This document shows positions 27,697-38,696 of a stretch of 64,000 nucleotides of DNA, one piece after another. Position 1 is the stretch's first letter; the number at the start of each line of letters is the position of its first letter. The notes under the pieces are model-generated. The model saw nothing but the letters and a program-made list of their open reading frames with translations. It was not told the DNA's origin and ran no database searches. This DNA is from Tyzzerella sp963558545 (GTDB lineage Bacteria > Bacillota > Clostridia > Lachnospirales > CAG-274), in NCBI RefSeq assembly GCF_963558545.1, contig NZ_CAUWHO010000005.1:1-64000 (forward strand), given 5' to 3'. The translations under genes and the position numbers were made by a program.

Positions 27697-30528
27697 CTAA
27701 TTATTTTTAAATAAAATTGGTTTTAAATATTTACCTGTGTAAGACTTTTCACACATAGCAACATCTTCTGGTGTGCCAGTAGCAACTATTGTACCACCAC
27801 CATCTCCACCTTCTGGGCCTAAATCTATAATATAGTCGGCAGTTTTTATAACATCAAGGTTATGCTCTATAACAACAACAGAGTTTCCTGTTTCTACAAG
27901 ACGTTTAATAATTTTTATAAGTCTGTGTACATCATAAGTATGAAGACCTGTTGTTGGTTCGTCCAAAACATATATAGTTTTGCCTGTTGCACGCTTGCTA
28001 AGCTCTGTTGCAAGCTTTACCCTTTGTGCCTCTCCACCAGATAAAGTTGTAGAAGATTGGCCAAGCCTAATATAAGATAAACCGACATCTGATATAGCTT
28101 GTAGCTTTTCTTTTATTTTAGGTATATTTTCAAAAAATGTCAAGGCTTCTTCAACAGTCATATTTAAAACATCAGATATAGTTTTACCTTTATATGTTAC
28201 CTCTAGAGTTTCTCTATTATATCTTTTACCATTACATACTTCACAAGGTACATAAACATCAGGTAAAAAATGCATCTCTATTTTTATAATTCCATCACCA
28301 GAGCAAGCCTCACATCTACCACCTTTTACATTAAAGCTAAAGCGTCCCTTTTGAAAGCCACGCACCTTTGCTTCTGGGGTGTTTGCAAACAAATCTCTAA
28401 TAAGGTCAAAAACACCTGTATAAGTTGCAGGGTTAGAACGTGGTGTTCTACCAATAGGAGATTGGTCTATGTCTATAACCTTGTCCAAATTTTCAAGACC
28501 TGTAATAGATTTTACTTTGCCAGATTTACATTTTGCTTTGTTAAGCTCTCTAGCTAATGTTTTATATAAAACGTGATTTACAAGGGAGCTTTTACCAGAG
28601 CCAGATACACCTGTAACACAAACAAAAAGTCCAAGAGGTATATCTACATTTACTTTTTTAAGGTTATTTTCAAAAGCCCCTTTTATAGTTATTTTATTTT
28701 TAGTTGGTTTTAGACGATTTGTTGGTATAGGTATAGCTAATCTACCACTAAGGTAACCACCTGTTAAAGATTTTTCACATTTTAATATTTCATCATAAGT
28801 GCCAGAAAACACAACTTCGCCGCCGTGTTCTCCTGCTTTTGGCCCTATATCCACTATAAAATCAGCCTGTTTCATAGTATCTTCATCGTGCTCTACAACA
28901 ATAAGAGTATTTCCTATATTTCTTAAATGGTTTAAAGTATTTAAAAGTTTATCATTATCTCTTTGGTGTAGCCCTATACTAGGCTCATCTAAAATATATA
29001 AACACCCAACAAGACCAGAGCCTATCTGTGTTGCAAGCCTTATCCTTTGAGATTCTCCACCAGATAATGTGCCAGCTGTTCTAGATAATGAAAGATAGTC
29101 AAGCCCTACATCTACTAAAAAGCCAATTCTTGCGTTTATTTCTTTTAATATTTGCTCGCCTATAAATTTTTCACGTTCATTTAAAATAATATTATCAAAA
29201 AAAGTTTTAGCATCTTTTATAGATAGGTTAGTTATTTGTGATATATTTTTATCATTTATAGTAACAGCTAAAATTTCTGGCTTTAACCTTTCCCCTTTAC
29301 AACTTTTACAAGTAACATTTACCATATATTGCTCTAGCTCTTGTCTCATTGTATCAGAGGCCTCTTTATACCTACGTTCTAGGTTATTTACTATCCCTTC
29401 AAAAGAATAAGAATATTCTTTATAACCATTTTGCCCTTCCCAACTAACATCTATTTTTTCACCTTTTGTGCCATACATTAAAATATCTTTAATTTTATCT
29501 GGTAAATCTTTATAAGGAGTATCTAAAGAAAAATTATATTTTTCAGATAGAGCATAAAATATGCTATTAGACATAGAGTTTGAGTTGTTTATAGAGTTCC
29601 AACCAGATGCGTTTATAGCTCCTTGTGATAAGGATAAATCTTGGTTTGGGACTATTATATCAGGGTCAAAAATAAGCTTTACTCCAAGACCTGTACATTC
29701 TTCACAAGCACCGTTAGGGTTGTTAAAAGAAAATGAACGAGGCTCTATCTCTTCAATATTTATATGACAATCTTCACAAGCGAAGTTTTGGCTAAACTTT
29801 AAATCATCACCCTCTACGTCTACAATTATTATGCCATCTGTAAGGCTCATAGCAGTTTCTATGGAGTCTGTCAAACGTTTTTTAATGTTATCTTTAATAA
29901 TAAGCCTATCTATTATTATTTCTATATTATGTTTTTTATTTTTTTCTAAAGATATTTTTTCTGATAGGTCATATATATTACCATCTATCCTAACACGTAC
30001 ATAACCACTTTTTTTAGCATCTTCTAATATTTTTATATGTTCTCCTTTTCTAGCTCTTACGATAGGAGCTAAAATTTGTATTTTAGTTTTTTCTTCTAAA
30101 GTACATATTTGGTCTACAATTTGGTCAATAGTTTGTTTTTTTATTTCTTTTCCACATTTTGGGCAATGAGGTATACCTATCCTTGCATATAATAGCCTAA
30201 GATAATCGTATATTTCTGTAACAGTACCTACTGTTGAGCGAGGGTTATTGTTTGTTGTTTTTTGGTCTATTGATATTGCAGGTGATAGCCCCTCTATATA
30301 ATCTACATCTGGCTTTTCCATTTGTCCTAAAAACTGTCTTGCATAAGATGATAAGCTCTCTACATATCTTCTTTGCCCTTCGGCATATATTGTATCAAAA
30401 GCAAGGCTAGATTTACCAGAGCCACTAAGCCCTGTAAAAACAACTAATTTATCTCTTGGTATAGTTAAATCTATATTTTTTAGGTTATTTTCTCTAGCAC
30501 CTTTTATTGTTATTTGTTCTTTATGCAT
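27697..30528 (-). CDS. uvrA: Excinuclease ABC subunit A
   Basis: A 943-residue UvrA, the damage-sensing ATPase of nucleotide excision repair. Two ABC ATPase modules are evident: Walker A GLSGSGKSSL (~32-41) and GVSGSGKSSL (~640), signatures TLSGGESQRIRLATQ and TLSGGEAQRVKLATE. Zinc modules have CPKCGKE, CEDC, CEEC, CKSC and CEACSGDG/CEVCNGKRY. Length and order are normal. Encoded after uvrB in the same direction, with a membrane-protein gene between them. Confidence 0.97.
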   Translation of the reverse strand: MHKEQITIKGARENNLKNIDLTIPRDKLVVFTGLSGSGKSSLAFDTIYAEGQRRYVESLSSYARQFLGQMEKPDVDYIEGLSPAISIDQKTTNNNPRSTVGTVTEIYDYLRLLYARIGIPHCPKCGKEIKKQTIDQIVDQICTLEEKTKIQILAPIVRARKGEHIKILEDAKKSGYVRVRIDGNIYDLSEKISLEKNKKHNIEIIIDRLIIKDNIKKRLTDSIETAMSLTDGIIIVDVEGDDLKFSQNFACEDCHINIEEIEPRSFSFNNPNGACEECTGLGVKLIFDPDIIVPNQDLSLSQGAINASGWNSINNSNSMSNSIFYALSEKYNFSLDTPYKDLPDKIKDILMYGTKGEKIDVSWEGQNGYKEYSYSFEGIVNNLERRYKEASDTMRQELEQYMVNVTCKSCKGERLKPEILAVTINDKNISQITNLSIKDAKTFFDNIILNEREKFIGEQILKEINARIGFLVDVGLDYLSLSRTAGTLSGGESQRIRLATQIGSGLVGCLYILDEPSIGLHQRDNDKLLNTLNHLRNIGNTLIVVEHDEDTMKQADFIVDIGPKAGEHGGEVVFSGTYDEILKCEKSLTGGYLSGRLAIPIPTNRLKPTKNKITIKGAFENNLKKVNVDIPLGLFVCVTGVSGSGKSSLVNHVLYKTLARELNKAKCKSGKVKSITGLENLDKVIDIDQSPIGRTPRSNPATYTGVFDLIRDLFANTPEAKVRGFQKGRFSFNVKGGRCEACSGDGIIKIEMHFLPDVYVPCEVCNGKRYNRETLEVTYKGKTISDVLNMTVEEALTFFENIPKIKEKLQAISDVGLSYIRLGQSSTTLSGGEAQRVKLATELSKRATGKTIYVLDEPTTGLHTYDVHRLIKIIKRLVETGNSVVVIEHNLDVIKTADYIIDLGPEGGDGGGTIVATGTPEDVAMCEKSYTGKYLKPILFKNN

Positions 30529-30611
30529 CTTTATCTCCTTTATTAAGTGTTTTTTAATTTTAATAAGAAAGTTTTTAAAATGTTATAATTATACGTTAAG
30601 CATAAAATGAG

Positions 30612-31538
30612 TTATAGCCCGTATATTCTAACTAAAACCCAAAATACTATTAATTTAGATAATAAATGTAAAGATATAAATATCATTATACAAAATATAA
30701 TAGACAAGATAAATTTTATTATTACACTAATAAAATTAAATTTAAGCTTAAAAATAATTATTAAACAGTATATACTAATTAAAATTATCTCTAAAATCAT
30801 AAAAAATTTAATATAAAATAAATTGTGTGGAAAGATGAAATTATGTATAAGATTTATAAAACATAAATTTTTAAAAACAGTATTTAAAATATAAAATTTT
30901 TTATTTGTAGATTTATTAGCTCTTTTTTTAAAAAAAATATATATTAAATATAGTATAGGAGTGCTAATTAACATAGGACACACAATTAATGGGATAAGAA
31001 TAAACCCACCCATACCTATACCACCTGGAGATGTTTTATCATAAATATACATATCAAATGATATAACTGTTAGATATATACTTGATATAAAAATAATACA
31101 AAAAAACACATAATTAAAAATAAATTTTATATAATTAAACAATGTATAAAATTTATTAGGCATTTTTATTTTTTTAAGGTAAAAGTACAACAATATAAAT
31201 AATATTTCAATAATAAAAAGCTTAAATGAATATCCTAAATTAAATAAGAAAGTACAATTATGTATAAGGGTTATAGAACATACGTCTTTTAAAGAAAATC
31301 TATCTTTAAAAGACGGGTTTACTATATTGCTTGTATCTTTTATAATAATATCTTTTAGGCTAAAATATTTATAAAGCCAGTATAATATAGGTATACTAAT
31401 TACCATAGGATATGCGACAAATATAACTAATATTTCAAAATCCTTATCTGGAGTTATAGAACAAAACAAGCTTAGCAATGTAGCGAATATAGTATATAAA
31501 ATTATAATTTTTAAAAATATATTTTTTAATTTATTCAT
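30612..31538 (-). CDS. Multi-pass membrane protein, hypothetical
   Basis: A 308-residue very hydrophobic, Ile/Phe/Lys-rich protein with about eight predicted membrane helices arranged as two similar halves: each contains a YPMV/CPMLIS..PILY..Y segment (ILVIFVAYPMVISIPILYWL and GFILIPLIVCPMLISTPILY), which suggests an internal duplication. Family not recognised. It lies between uvrB and uvrA on the same strand but its function is unlikely to be repair. Codon use is more AT-biased than its neighbours. Confidence 0.6.
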   Translation of the reverse strand: MNKLKNIFLKIIILYTIFATLLSLFCSITPDKDFEILVIFVAYPMVISIPILYWLYKYFSLKDIIIKDTSNIVNPSFKDRFSLKDVCSITLIHNCTFLFNLGYSFKLFIIEILFILLYFYLKKIKMPNKFYTLFNYIKFIFNYVFFCIIFISSIYLTVISFDMYIYDKTSPGGIGMGGFILIPLIVCPMLISTPILYLIYIFFKKRANKSTNKKFYILNTVFKNLCFINLIHNFIFPHNLFYIKFFMILEIILISIYCLIIIFKLKFNFISVIIKFILSIIFCIMIFISLHLLSKLIVFWVLVRIYGL

Positions 31539-31579
31539 AATTAACCCTTTCTTATATTTTATTTTTAGTGTTTAAAAAA

Positions 31580-33577
31580 TTATCTTAAGCTTATCTTTTT
31601 TAGCTCTATTATCTCATCTCTTAAAACAGAAGCCTCCTCAAACATTAAATCTGCAGCATATTTTTTCATTTCTTTTTCTTTTTTTGCTATAAGCTCTAAA
31701 AGTTCTTTTTGCGTCATAGATTCTGGGTCTTTGTCTAATTTTTTAGATTTTTTGCTAGGGGCAACGCTTTCTGTTGCTTTTATTATTTCGTGTACTTTTT
31801 TTGTAATAGTCTTAGGTATTATACCGTGAATTTGGTTGTATTCTTCTTGTATATTTCTTCTTCTATTTGTTTCTGATATAGCTTTTTCCATAGAATCTGT
31901 TATTTTATCGGCATACATAATAACTCTACCATTTGCATTTCTAGCAGCACGTCCTATTGTTTGTATAAGAGATGTTTCTGAGCGTAAAAACCCCTCTTTA
32001 TCGGCATCTATAATTGCTACTAATGATACTTCTGGTATGTCAAGCCCTTCTCTTAAAAGATTTATACCAACTAATACATCAAAAACATCAAGCCTTAAAT
32101 CTCTAATTATTTCTAAACGTTCTAATGTGTCAATATCCGAATGTAAATAACGTACCCTTATACCTGTTTCTTTTAAATATATTGTTAAATCTTCTGCCAT
32201 TTTTTTAGTTAAGGTAGTAACTAAAACTTTTTCATTTTTTTCTACAACCTTATTTATTTCACCTATAAGATTGTCTATTTGGTTTTTAACTGGGCGAACA
32301 TAAATTTCTGGATCTAAAAGTCCTGTTGGTCTAATAATTTGTTCTACTGTATTTTGAGTATGTTCTTTTTCATATTTGTTAGGCGTTGCAGAAACAAATA
32401 ACATTTGATTTATTTTACTTTCAAATTCTTCAAATTTAAGAGGCCTATTATCAAGGGCAGAAGGTAGCCTAAAGCCATACTCTACAAGAGTTGTTTTTCT
32501 AGACTTATCCCCTTCATACATACCTCTAACTTGTGGTATTGTAACGTGAGATTCATCTACAATCATAAGAAAATCATCTGGGAAGTAGTCTATAAGCGTG
32601 TGAGGTGTAGAGCCTGCCTCTCTACCGGATAAATGCCTAGAATAGTTTTCTATCCCAGAGCAAAATCCCATTTCTAACATCATTTCTATATCATAATTTG
32701 TCCTTTGCTCTATCCTTTGAGCCTCTAGTAGTTTTTCTTCTCCCCTAAACTTTTGTAGTTGGTCGTTAAGCTCATCTTGTATACCTTTTACAGCAAGCAA
32801 CAATTTTTCTTTACTTGTTACATAATGTGATGCTGGAAATATTGTTATGTGGTTTCTAAAGCCTAATATCTCCCCTGTAAGAGAGTCTATTTCTGATATT
32901 CTATCTATTTCATCTCCAAAAAATTCTACTCTATAAGCTACATTAGATGCACCAGCAGGAAATACCTCTAAAACATCTCCTCTAACACGAAATGTCCCCC
33001 TTATAAAATTTATATCATTTCTGTTATATTGTATTTCTATAAGTTTTTTTAGTATACTATCCCTATCTTTTTCCATACCAGTTCTAAGGGATACCACCAT
33101 TTCATTGTAGTCGATAGGGTCGCCTAAGCCATATATACAAGATACACTAGCAACTATTATAACATCACGTCTTTCAAAAAGAGCTGCTGTTGCCGAGTGC
33201 CTAAGTTTGTCTATTTCATCATTTACAGAAGAATCTTTTTCTATAAATGTGTCGGAAGATGGTACGTATGCTTCTGGTTGGTAATAGTCATAATAGCTTA
33301 CAAAATATTCTACTGCATTTTCTGGAAAAAACTCCTTAAACTCATTATATAACTGGGCTGCTAATGTTTTATTGTGTGCTAAAATAAGAGTAGGACGGTT
33401 TAGCTTTTCTATTATATTTGCCATTGTAAAAGTTTTACCAGAACCTGTAACACCAAGAAGTGTTTGAAACTTTTTGCCATTTATAAAACCAGTTGATAAA
33501 TTTTCTATTGCATCTGGCTGGTCTCCTGTTGGTTTAAACTTTGACACAACCTTAAAAGATTTATCTATTTTATCCAT
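31580..33577 (-). CDS. uvrB: Excinuclease ABC subunit B
   Basis: A 665-residue UvrB helicase-like damage verifier. It has Walker A GVTGSGKTFTMA (~42-53), the beta-hairpin region YVSYYDYYQPEAYVP inserted at damage, helicase motifs DESHVTIPQ, SATPNKYE, REGLDIPEVSLVAI and QTIGRAARN, and the C-terminal UVR motif (YAADLMFEEASVLRDEI) that contacts UvrC. Ten bases separate it from the upstream exonuclease gene, so they are likely co-transcribed. No LexA-type box was recognised upstream. Confidence 0.97.
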   Translation of the reverse strand: MDKIDKSFKVVSKFKPTGDQPDAIENLSTGFINGKKFQTLLGVTGSGKTFTMANIIEKLNRPTLILAHNKTLAAQLYNEFKEFFPENAVEYFVSYYDYYQPEAYVPSSDTFIEKDSSVNDEIDKLRHSATAALFERRDVIIVASVSCIYGLGDPIDYNEMVVSLRTGMEKDRDSILKKLIEIQYNRNDINFIRGTFRVRGDVLEVFPAGASNVAYRVEFFGDEIDRISEIDSLTGEILGFRNHITIFPASHYVTSKEKLLLAVKGIQDELNDQLQKFRGEEKLLEAQRIEQRTNYDIEMMLEMGFCSGIENYSRHLSGREAGSTPHTLIDYFPDDFLMIVDESHVTIPQVRGMYEGDKSRKTTLVEYGFRLPSALDNRPLKFEEFESKINQMLFVSATPNKYEKEHTQNTVEQIIRPTGLLDPEIYVRPVKNQIDNLIGEINKVVEKNEKVLVTTLTKKMAEDLTIYLKETGIRVRYLHSDIDTLERLEIIRDLRLDVFDVLVGINLLREGLDIPEVSLVAIIDADKEGFLRSETSLIQTIGRAARNANGRVIMYADKITDSMEKAISETNRRRNIQEEYNQIHGIIPKTITKKVHEIIKATESVAPSKKSKKLDKDPESMTQKELLELIAKKEKEMKKYAADLMFEEASVLRDEIIELKKISLR

Positions 33578-33587
33578 AATATACTCC

Positions 33588-34193
33588 TTATTTTTTCTTT
33601 ACATTTTTAGAATTAAACACTTTAAGATTTAATTTGTTTGGAGAAATTTTTTTAAATATTTCTGCTGTATATAAAGCATCGTTTAAAGCATCGTGGAAGT
33701 TTTCTTGTATAGGTATATTTAAAATCTCTATGGCAGTTTTTAACCCTACACAACCACCTTTGCTATATTTTATATGTTTTGTTGCTAAATTTTGTATATC
33801 AATATATTTTAATATTAAATCTGATGATAACATATTGTAATAAGATAAATTTCTGTATAAAGCCTTTAAATCTCCACTACCCCAAGTACAAAAAATATGC
33901 TCCTCATCACCTAAAAACATTTCAAAATCTGTATAAGCCTCTTTAAAAGATTGCTTGTCCTTTAAAATTTCTTGTGAAAGTCCAGTTATTTTCTCTACAT
34001 AAGGGTGAATTTCTTTATAAAGATTTGGCTTTATATAAAGATTTATTTTATCTATTATATTAAAATTATTATCTAATTTTACTGCTCCTATTTGTATTAT
34101 TTCAAATCTACAAGAAGGTATAAGCAGGATAGTTTTATTTTTTTCAAAATCATAAGCTTGGTTAAATTCTAAGTCTAAAACTATATAAGACAT
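33588..34193 (-). CDS. DEDDh-family 3'-5' exonuclease
   Basis: A 201-residue exonuclease of the DnaQ-like/ERI-1-KapD type. Motif I is VLDLEFNQ (Asp and Glu), motif II lies around FEMFLGDEEHIFCTWGSGD and motif III in HDALNDALYTAEIF (His and Asp). It should remove nucleotides from 3' ends of DNA or RNA. The open frame extends 15 codons upstream, but GGAGGG lies seven bases before the ATG at 34193. First gene of an exonuclease-uvrB unit, divergent from the DUF2225 gene. Confidence 0.88.
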   Translation of the reverse strand: MSYIVLDLEFNQAYDFEKNKTILLIPSCRFEIIQIGAVKLDNNFNIIDKINLYIKPNLYKEIHPYVEKITGLSQEILKDKQSFKEAYTDFEMFLGDEEHIFCTWGSGDLKALYRNLSYYNMLSSDLILKYIDIQNLATKHIKYSKGGCVGLKTAIEILNIPIQENFHDALNDALYTAEIFKKISPNKLNLKVFNSKNVKKK

Positions 34194-34390
34194 AAAACCC
34201 TCCTTAATAATTAAGTATTTGTTATAATAGTACACCAATTTTTCAATAAATACAACGTTTTATATTAAAATAATTTATAACCTAAATTTTAAAGGTAAAA
34301 TATTGATTTTTTAAATAGTATAGTGATATAATATAAAATAACACAAAATTAAAAATTTATTAACTTATATTTTAAAAGAATGGGGAAAAT

Positions 34391-35080
34391 ATGGAAAAAG
34401 CTAGTGATGATTTACAAGACAGACTATATGATAAAAGTTATACTTGTCCTGTATGTAGTGAAAAATTTAAGTCTAAAGAGATAAAAAAAGGAAAAACAGT
34501 TTTTGAAGGAATGGATTTGGGGCTTAGAGCAAAGTTTAATCCAATTTTACCAGATTATTACTATGTTCTTATCTGTGATAAATGTGGGTATGCAGGCGTA
34601 ACAAAAACATTTAACAAAATTACTAATATAAATATAAAAAATATAAAAGAAAATATAAATAAAAATTACAGACCAAAAAAATATCCACCTGTTTACGATG
34701 CAAACACTGCAATAGATAGATATAAAATAGCTTTATATTTTGCACATATAAAAGAAAGTGCTATGTCAGAAAAAGCTTATATTGCACAAAAAATTGCTTC
34801 TATATATGGTGATATAGATGATAAAGAACGAGAGCTAGAATATAATAAACACGCTTATAATTGGTACAACCACGCTTACATAAATGAAGATTTTCCTATG
34901 ATGGATATGGAAGAAAATCAATTTTTATATAATTTGGCTTATTTGGCATACAAAACAGGTAATAAAGATGAAACAAGAAAAACTCTTGGTAAATTGGCCG
35001 TAAAAAGAGATTTATCTAATACCTTAAAAGAATCTATTGAAAATTTTATTGAAATAATAAAAAAAGAAGACAAAGCATAA
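34391..35080 (+). CDS. DUF2225 protein
   Basis: A 229-residue DUF2225 member. Two zinc-binding cysteine pairs (CPVCSEKFKSKE near residue 19 and ICDKCGYAG near 63) form a small N-terminal zinc domain; the rest is helical, TPR-like (AIDRYKIALYFAHIKESAMS, FLYNLAYLAYKTGNKDETRK). The family is widespread in clostridia and of unknown function. It sits 22 bp upstream of smc in the same direction, so it is likely co-transcribed with smc and ftsY. Confidence 0.85.
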   Translation: MEKASDDLQDRLYDKSYTCPVCSEKFKSKEIKKGKTVFEGMDLGLRAKFNPILPDYYYVLICDKCGYAGVTKTFNKITNINIKNIKENINKNYRPKKYPPVYDANTAIDRYKIALYFAHIKESAMSEKAYIAQKIASIYGDIDDKERELEYNKHAYNWYNHAYINEDFPMMDMEENQFLYNLAYLAYKTGNKDETRKTLGKLAVKRDLSNTLKESIENFIEIIKKEDKA

Positions 35081-35102
35081 ATCTTAAAGAAAGAGGAGTA
35101 TT

Positions 35103-38100
35103 ATGTTTTTAAAAAGACTAGAAATACAAGGGTTTAAATCATTTCCTGAAAAAATACGTTTAGATTTTAAAAAAGGTATAACAGGTGTTGTAGGGCCTAA
35201 CGGAAGTGGCAAAAGCAATATATCAGATGCTATAAGGTGGGTTTTAGGAGAACAAAATGCCAGAACCCTACGTGGAGATAAAATGGAAGATATTATTTTT
35301 TCAGGTACTAAAAATAGAAAACCTCTTGGATTTGCAGAGGTTACTATATACCTTGATAATACAGATAAAAAGCTCCCATTAGAATATAGCGAGGTGGCTA
35401 TTACAAGAAAAGTTTATCGCTCTGGAGAAAGTGGATATTATATAAATGGTACAAATTGTAGGCTTAAAGATATACACGAGCTTTTTATGGATACAGGCAT
35501 TGGTAAAGAAGGATATTCCATTATAGGTCAAGGCAAAATAGATGCTATATTAAGCAATAAGTCGGAAGATAGGCGAGCTCTTTTTGAAGAAGCCGTTGGT
35601 ATTATAAAATTTAAAAATAGAAGAATACAAGCAGAAAATAGACTAGAAGAAGTTAGGAAAAACCTTGTTAGAACAAATGATATAATAAGCGAGCTTGAAA
35701 GACAGGTAAAGCCTCTTTTTGAGCAACAAGAAAAGGCAAAAGAATTTTTAAAACTATCAGAGCAGTTAAAAATTATAAAAATAAACTTATTTGCAACAGA
35801 ATATAAAATAGCAGAAAATAATATAACAGATATATTAAACAACATAGATACATTAAATAATACAATACTGTCATTAGAGCAACAAGCAAAAATATACCTA
35901 CAAAAAGAAGAAAACCTTAAAAATAGCCTTTTAACAAAAGAAAAAGAAATAGACGATATAAACAATACAATAATAAACTTAAATATAAATATAGAGCAAA
36001 ACCAAAATAGCATTAACCTTGATAACCAAAATATAAATTTTATAAAAGAGGATATAACCCGTATAAAAGATGAGCAATCTAAAAACAATGACCTTATACT
36101 AAGAAAAAGTGATGAAATAAAGTTTACAAAAGTTAGCTTAGAAGCAAAAATTTTAGAATATAACATAAAAAAAGAAGAACTAGATAAGCTTTACATTAAA
36201 TTTGAAAAAATGTCTGCTAAAATGGATAAAAATGAAGAAGAATTTAAAAGTATAAATAATAAAATAGTTGAAAAAATACATTTATCCTCAGAAATATCTA
36301 ACAAGCTTACTATTTATAAAAGCTCAAAAGATAGCCTAAATGAAAAATTAACCCAATTAGAAAAAGAGATAGGGTTATATAAAAGTAAAATTAACGAAAA
36401 AATAACTAGAAAAATGGTATTAGAAAAAAATCTTGCCAACATAAAATTGGAAGAAGAAACAATAAGCCAAAATATAAATTTTTATAATGTAGATTTTGAA
36501 AAAAATAAAACAGAGCTTATTAACATAAAACAAATAAATAATGAGGATAATAAAAAATATATAGAATTAAAAAATAAACACAAAATATTAAAAGAACTAG
36601 AAAAAGATTATGAAGGATATTTTGGCTCTGTAAAGGCTATATTAAAAGAAAAAGAAAAAAATAATAAGTTTTCTGGTATATGTAGTGCCATAGGAGAGCT
36701 TATATCTGTACCTAAACAATACGAAACAGCAATAGAAATAGCATTAGGTGGTACTATACAAAATATAGTTACTAATACAGAAGAAGATGCTAAAATAGCA
36801 ATAGATTATTTAAAAAGTACTAAAAAAGGAAGAGCTACTTTTTTACCTATATCATCTATTAAATCAAAGCCACTAGAACAAGATAAATATACCATATTAA
36901 AGGAAACTGGCGTGATAGGTATTGCAGATAGCCTTATAAAATTTGATTCTAAATATAGCAATGTTATGTCTAACATATTAGGTAGAACTATTATTATTGA
37001 TAGTATAGACAATGCAATAGCTCTATCTAAAAAATATAAATATATGTATAAAGTTGTAACTTTAGATGGAGAGCTTATAAACACTGGTGGTGCTTTAACT
37101 GGTGGTAGTATATCTAAAAAATCTGGTGGTATATTTTCTAGAGGTAGAGAAATAAAAGATATATTTGAAAATATTTGCATATTAGAAGAAAAAATTAACA
37201 AAACTAATAATACTATACACCAAAAAGAAGAAGAACAAATTGAAATTCAAAAAAATATAGAAAAAAACAGAGATAATCTTAATAAAATATCCTTAGAAAA
37301 AATAAGGATAGAAAGCGAAGTAAAACAAACTGAAGAAAATATAAAATATTTAGAAAATAACATACAAAATTCAAATGACGATGTAAAAAATATAAATAAT
37401 AAGCTAAAAGAAAGCTACTCCAATAACAATAAACTAGAAGAACAGCTTAATACTATAAACGAAGAAATAAAAATATTAAAAGAAAATATTTTAATATTTG
37501 AAAGCAAATTAGAAGAAGAAAGGCTTAATAAAGACACAAACTTTAATTATATAAATAAATTACAGATAGATATAAAAGAAATAGAATATCAAATAGAAAA
37601 TAACAACAAAGATATACATAGGCTTAATAATGATATAGATATTTTAAAAGAGACAAATACTACATTAAATACAAAAATTAAACATAATAATGATAAACAA
37701 GATATTTTAAACAAAAATATTATTTATGTCCAAAAAAATATTAATGACTTAAAAGAAAAAACTAATAATTTAAAAAATAGTATAAATATTCTACAACAAG
37801 AAAAAACTAACATAAATAACAGTATAACTACCATAACAAATGATATATCTAGTATAAACAAAAATATATTAGATATAGAAAATAAAAAGGTAAAAGCAGA
37901 AGCTAAAAAAGAAAATATTGAAGAAAAAATACAGCTATTATGCGATAATATGTGGCAAGAATATGAAATAACATATGCTAGTGCCTGTAATGACTATGAA
38001 AATATAAATTTATCATTTGATGAGCTAAAAAAAGAAGAAAATAAATTTAAAGCAAAAATATCTAGCTTAGGAAATGTAAATGTTGGTGCAATAGAAGAAT

Positions 38101-38684
38101 ATAAAATAATAAAAGAACGTTACGACCTTAATATTAAGCAACGAGAAGATATAATAAAAGCAGATGATGACTTAAAAGATATAATAGCTACATTAATTAC
38201 AGAAATGGAAGAGCAATTTAAAAAACAATTTTCTTTAATAAATAAAAATTTTAACCAAGTTTTTTCTGACATATTTGGTGGTGGAAAAGCAGAGCTTGTC
38301 CTTGCAGATGAAGATAGTATATTAACATCTGGCATAGACATTGTAGCACAACCACCAGGTAAAAACCTACAAAACTTAAATCTTTTATCTGGTGGAGAAA
38401 GAACTCTTACGGCTATGTCATTATTATTTGCCATACTTATAATGAAGCCTTCTCCTTTTTGTGTGTTAGATGAAACAGAAGCTGCCTTAGATGATGCTAA
38501 CGTTTTAAAATATGCTAATTTTTTAAGAAAATTTTCTTTAGATAATCAGTTTATACTAATAACACATAAAACAGGTACTATGGAAATAGCCGATATATTA
38601 TATGGTGTAACTATGGAAGAACAGGGAGTATCTAAAGTTATATCCGTAGAATTAAAAAATGCTAAAGAATATGAAAATTTTTAA
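35103..38684 (+). CDS. smc: Chromosome segregation protein SMC
   Basis: A 1193-residue condensin ATPase. N-terminal head with Walker A GPNGSGKSN (~32-40) and Q-loop; two long coiled-coil arms (~170-510 and ~690-1010) rich in Lys, Glu, Ile and Asn; hinge domain at ~520-680 (EGYFGSVKAIL to GGALTGGSIS); C-terminal head with signature LLSGGERTLTAMSLLFAIL and Walker B FCVLDETEAALDD. It compacts and segregates replicated DNA at the nucleoid. AGGAG precedes the ATG. Followed 12 bp later by ftsY, the usual pairing. Confidence 0.97.
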   Translation: MFLKRLEIQGFKSFPEKIRLDFKKGITGVVGPNGSGKSNISDAIRWVLGEQNARTLRGDKMEDIIFSGTKNRKPLGFAEVTIYLDNTDKKLPLEYSEVAITRKVYRSGESGYYINGTNCRLKDIHELFMDTGIGKEGYSIIGQGKIDAILSNKSEDRRALFEEAVGIIKFKNRRIQAENRLEEVRKNLVRTNDIISELERQVKPLFEQQEKAKEFLKLSEQLKIIKINLFATEYKIAENNITDILNNIDTLNNTILSLEQQAKIYLQKEENLKNSLLTKEKEIDDINNTIINLNINIEQNQNSINLDNQNINFIKEDITRIKDEQSKNNDLILRKSDEIKFTKVSLEAKILEYNIKKEELDKLYIKFEKMSAKMDKNEEEFKSINNKIVEKIHLSSEISNKLTIYKSSKDSLNEKLTQLEKEIGLYKSKINEKITRKMVLEKNLANIKLEEETISQNINFYNVDFEKNKTELINIKQINNEDNKKYIELKNKHKILKELEKDYEGYFGSVKAILKEKEKNNKFSGICSAIGELISVPKQYETAIEIALGGTIQNIVTNTEEDAKIAIDYLKSTKKGRATFLPISSIKSKPLEQDKYTILKETGVIGIADSLIKFDSKYSNVMSNILGRTIIIDSIDNAIALSKKYKYMYKVVTLDGELINTGGALTGGSISKKSGGIFSRGREIKDIFENICILEEKINKTNNTIHQKEEEQIEIQKNIEKNRDNLNKISLEKIRIESEVKQTEENIKYLENNIQNSNDDVKNINNKLKESYSNNNKLEEQLNTINEEIKILKENILIFESKLEEERLNKDTNFNYINKLQIDIKEIEYQIENNNKDIHRLNNDIDILKETNTTLNTKIKHNNDKQDILNKNIIYVQKNINDLKEKTNNLKNSINILQQEKTNINNSITTITNDISSINKNILDIENKKVKAEAKKENIEEKIQLLCDNMWQEYEITYASACNDYENINLSFDELKKEENKFKAKISSLGNVNVGAIEEYKIIKERYDLNIKQREDIIKADDDLKDIIATLITEMEEQFKKQFSLINKNFNQVFSDIFGGGKAELVLADEDSILTSGIDIVAQPPGKNLQNLNLLSGGERTLTAMSLLFAILIMKPSPFCVLDETEAALDDANVLKYANFLRKFSLDNQFILITHKTGTMEIADILYGVTMEEQGVSKVISVELKNAKEYENF

Positions 38685-38696
38685 AGGGGAGTAAAA

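Noticed and set aside
30612..33577. uvrB, membrane protein and uvrA as a novel repair complex
   Set aside because: uvrB and uvrA are ordinary; the membrane protein looks like an unrelated insertion between them with no repair features.
34194..34390. SOS (LexA) box controlling the exonuclease-uvrB unit
   Set aside because: No CGAAC-N4-GTTCG-like palindrome could be found in the intergenic region.
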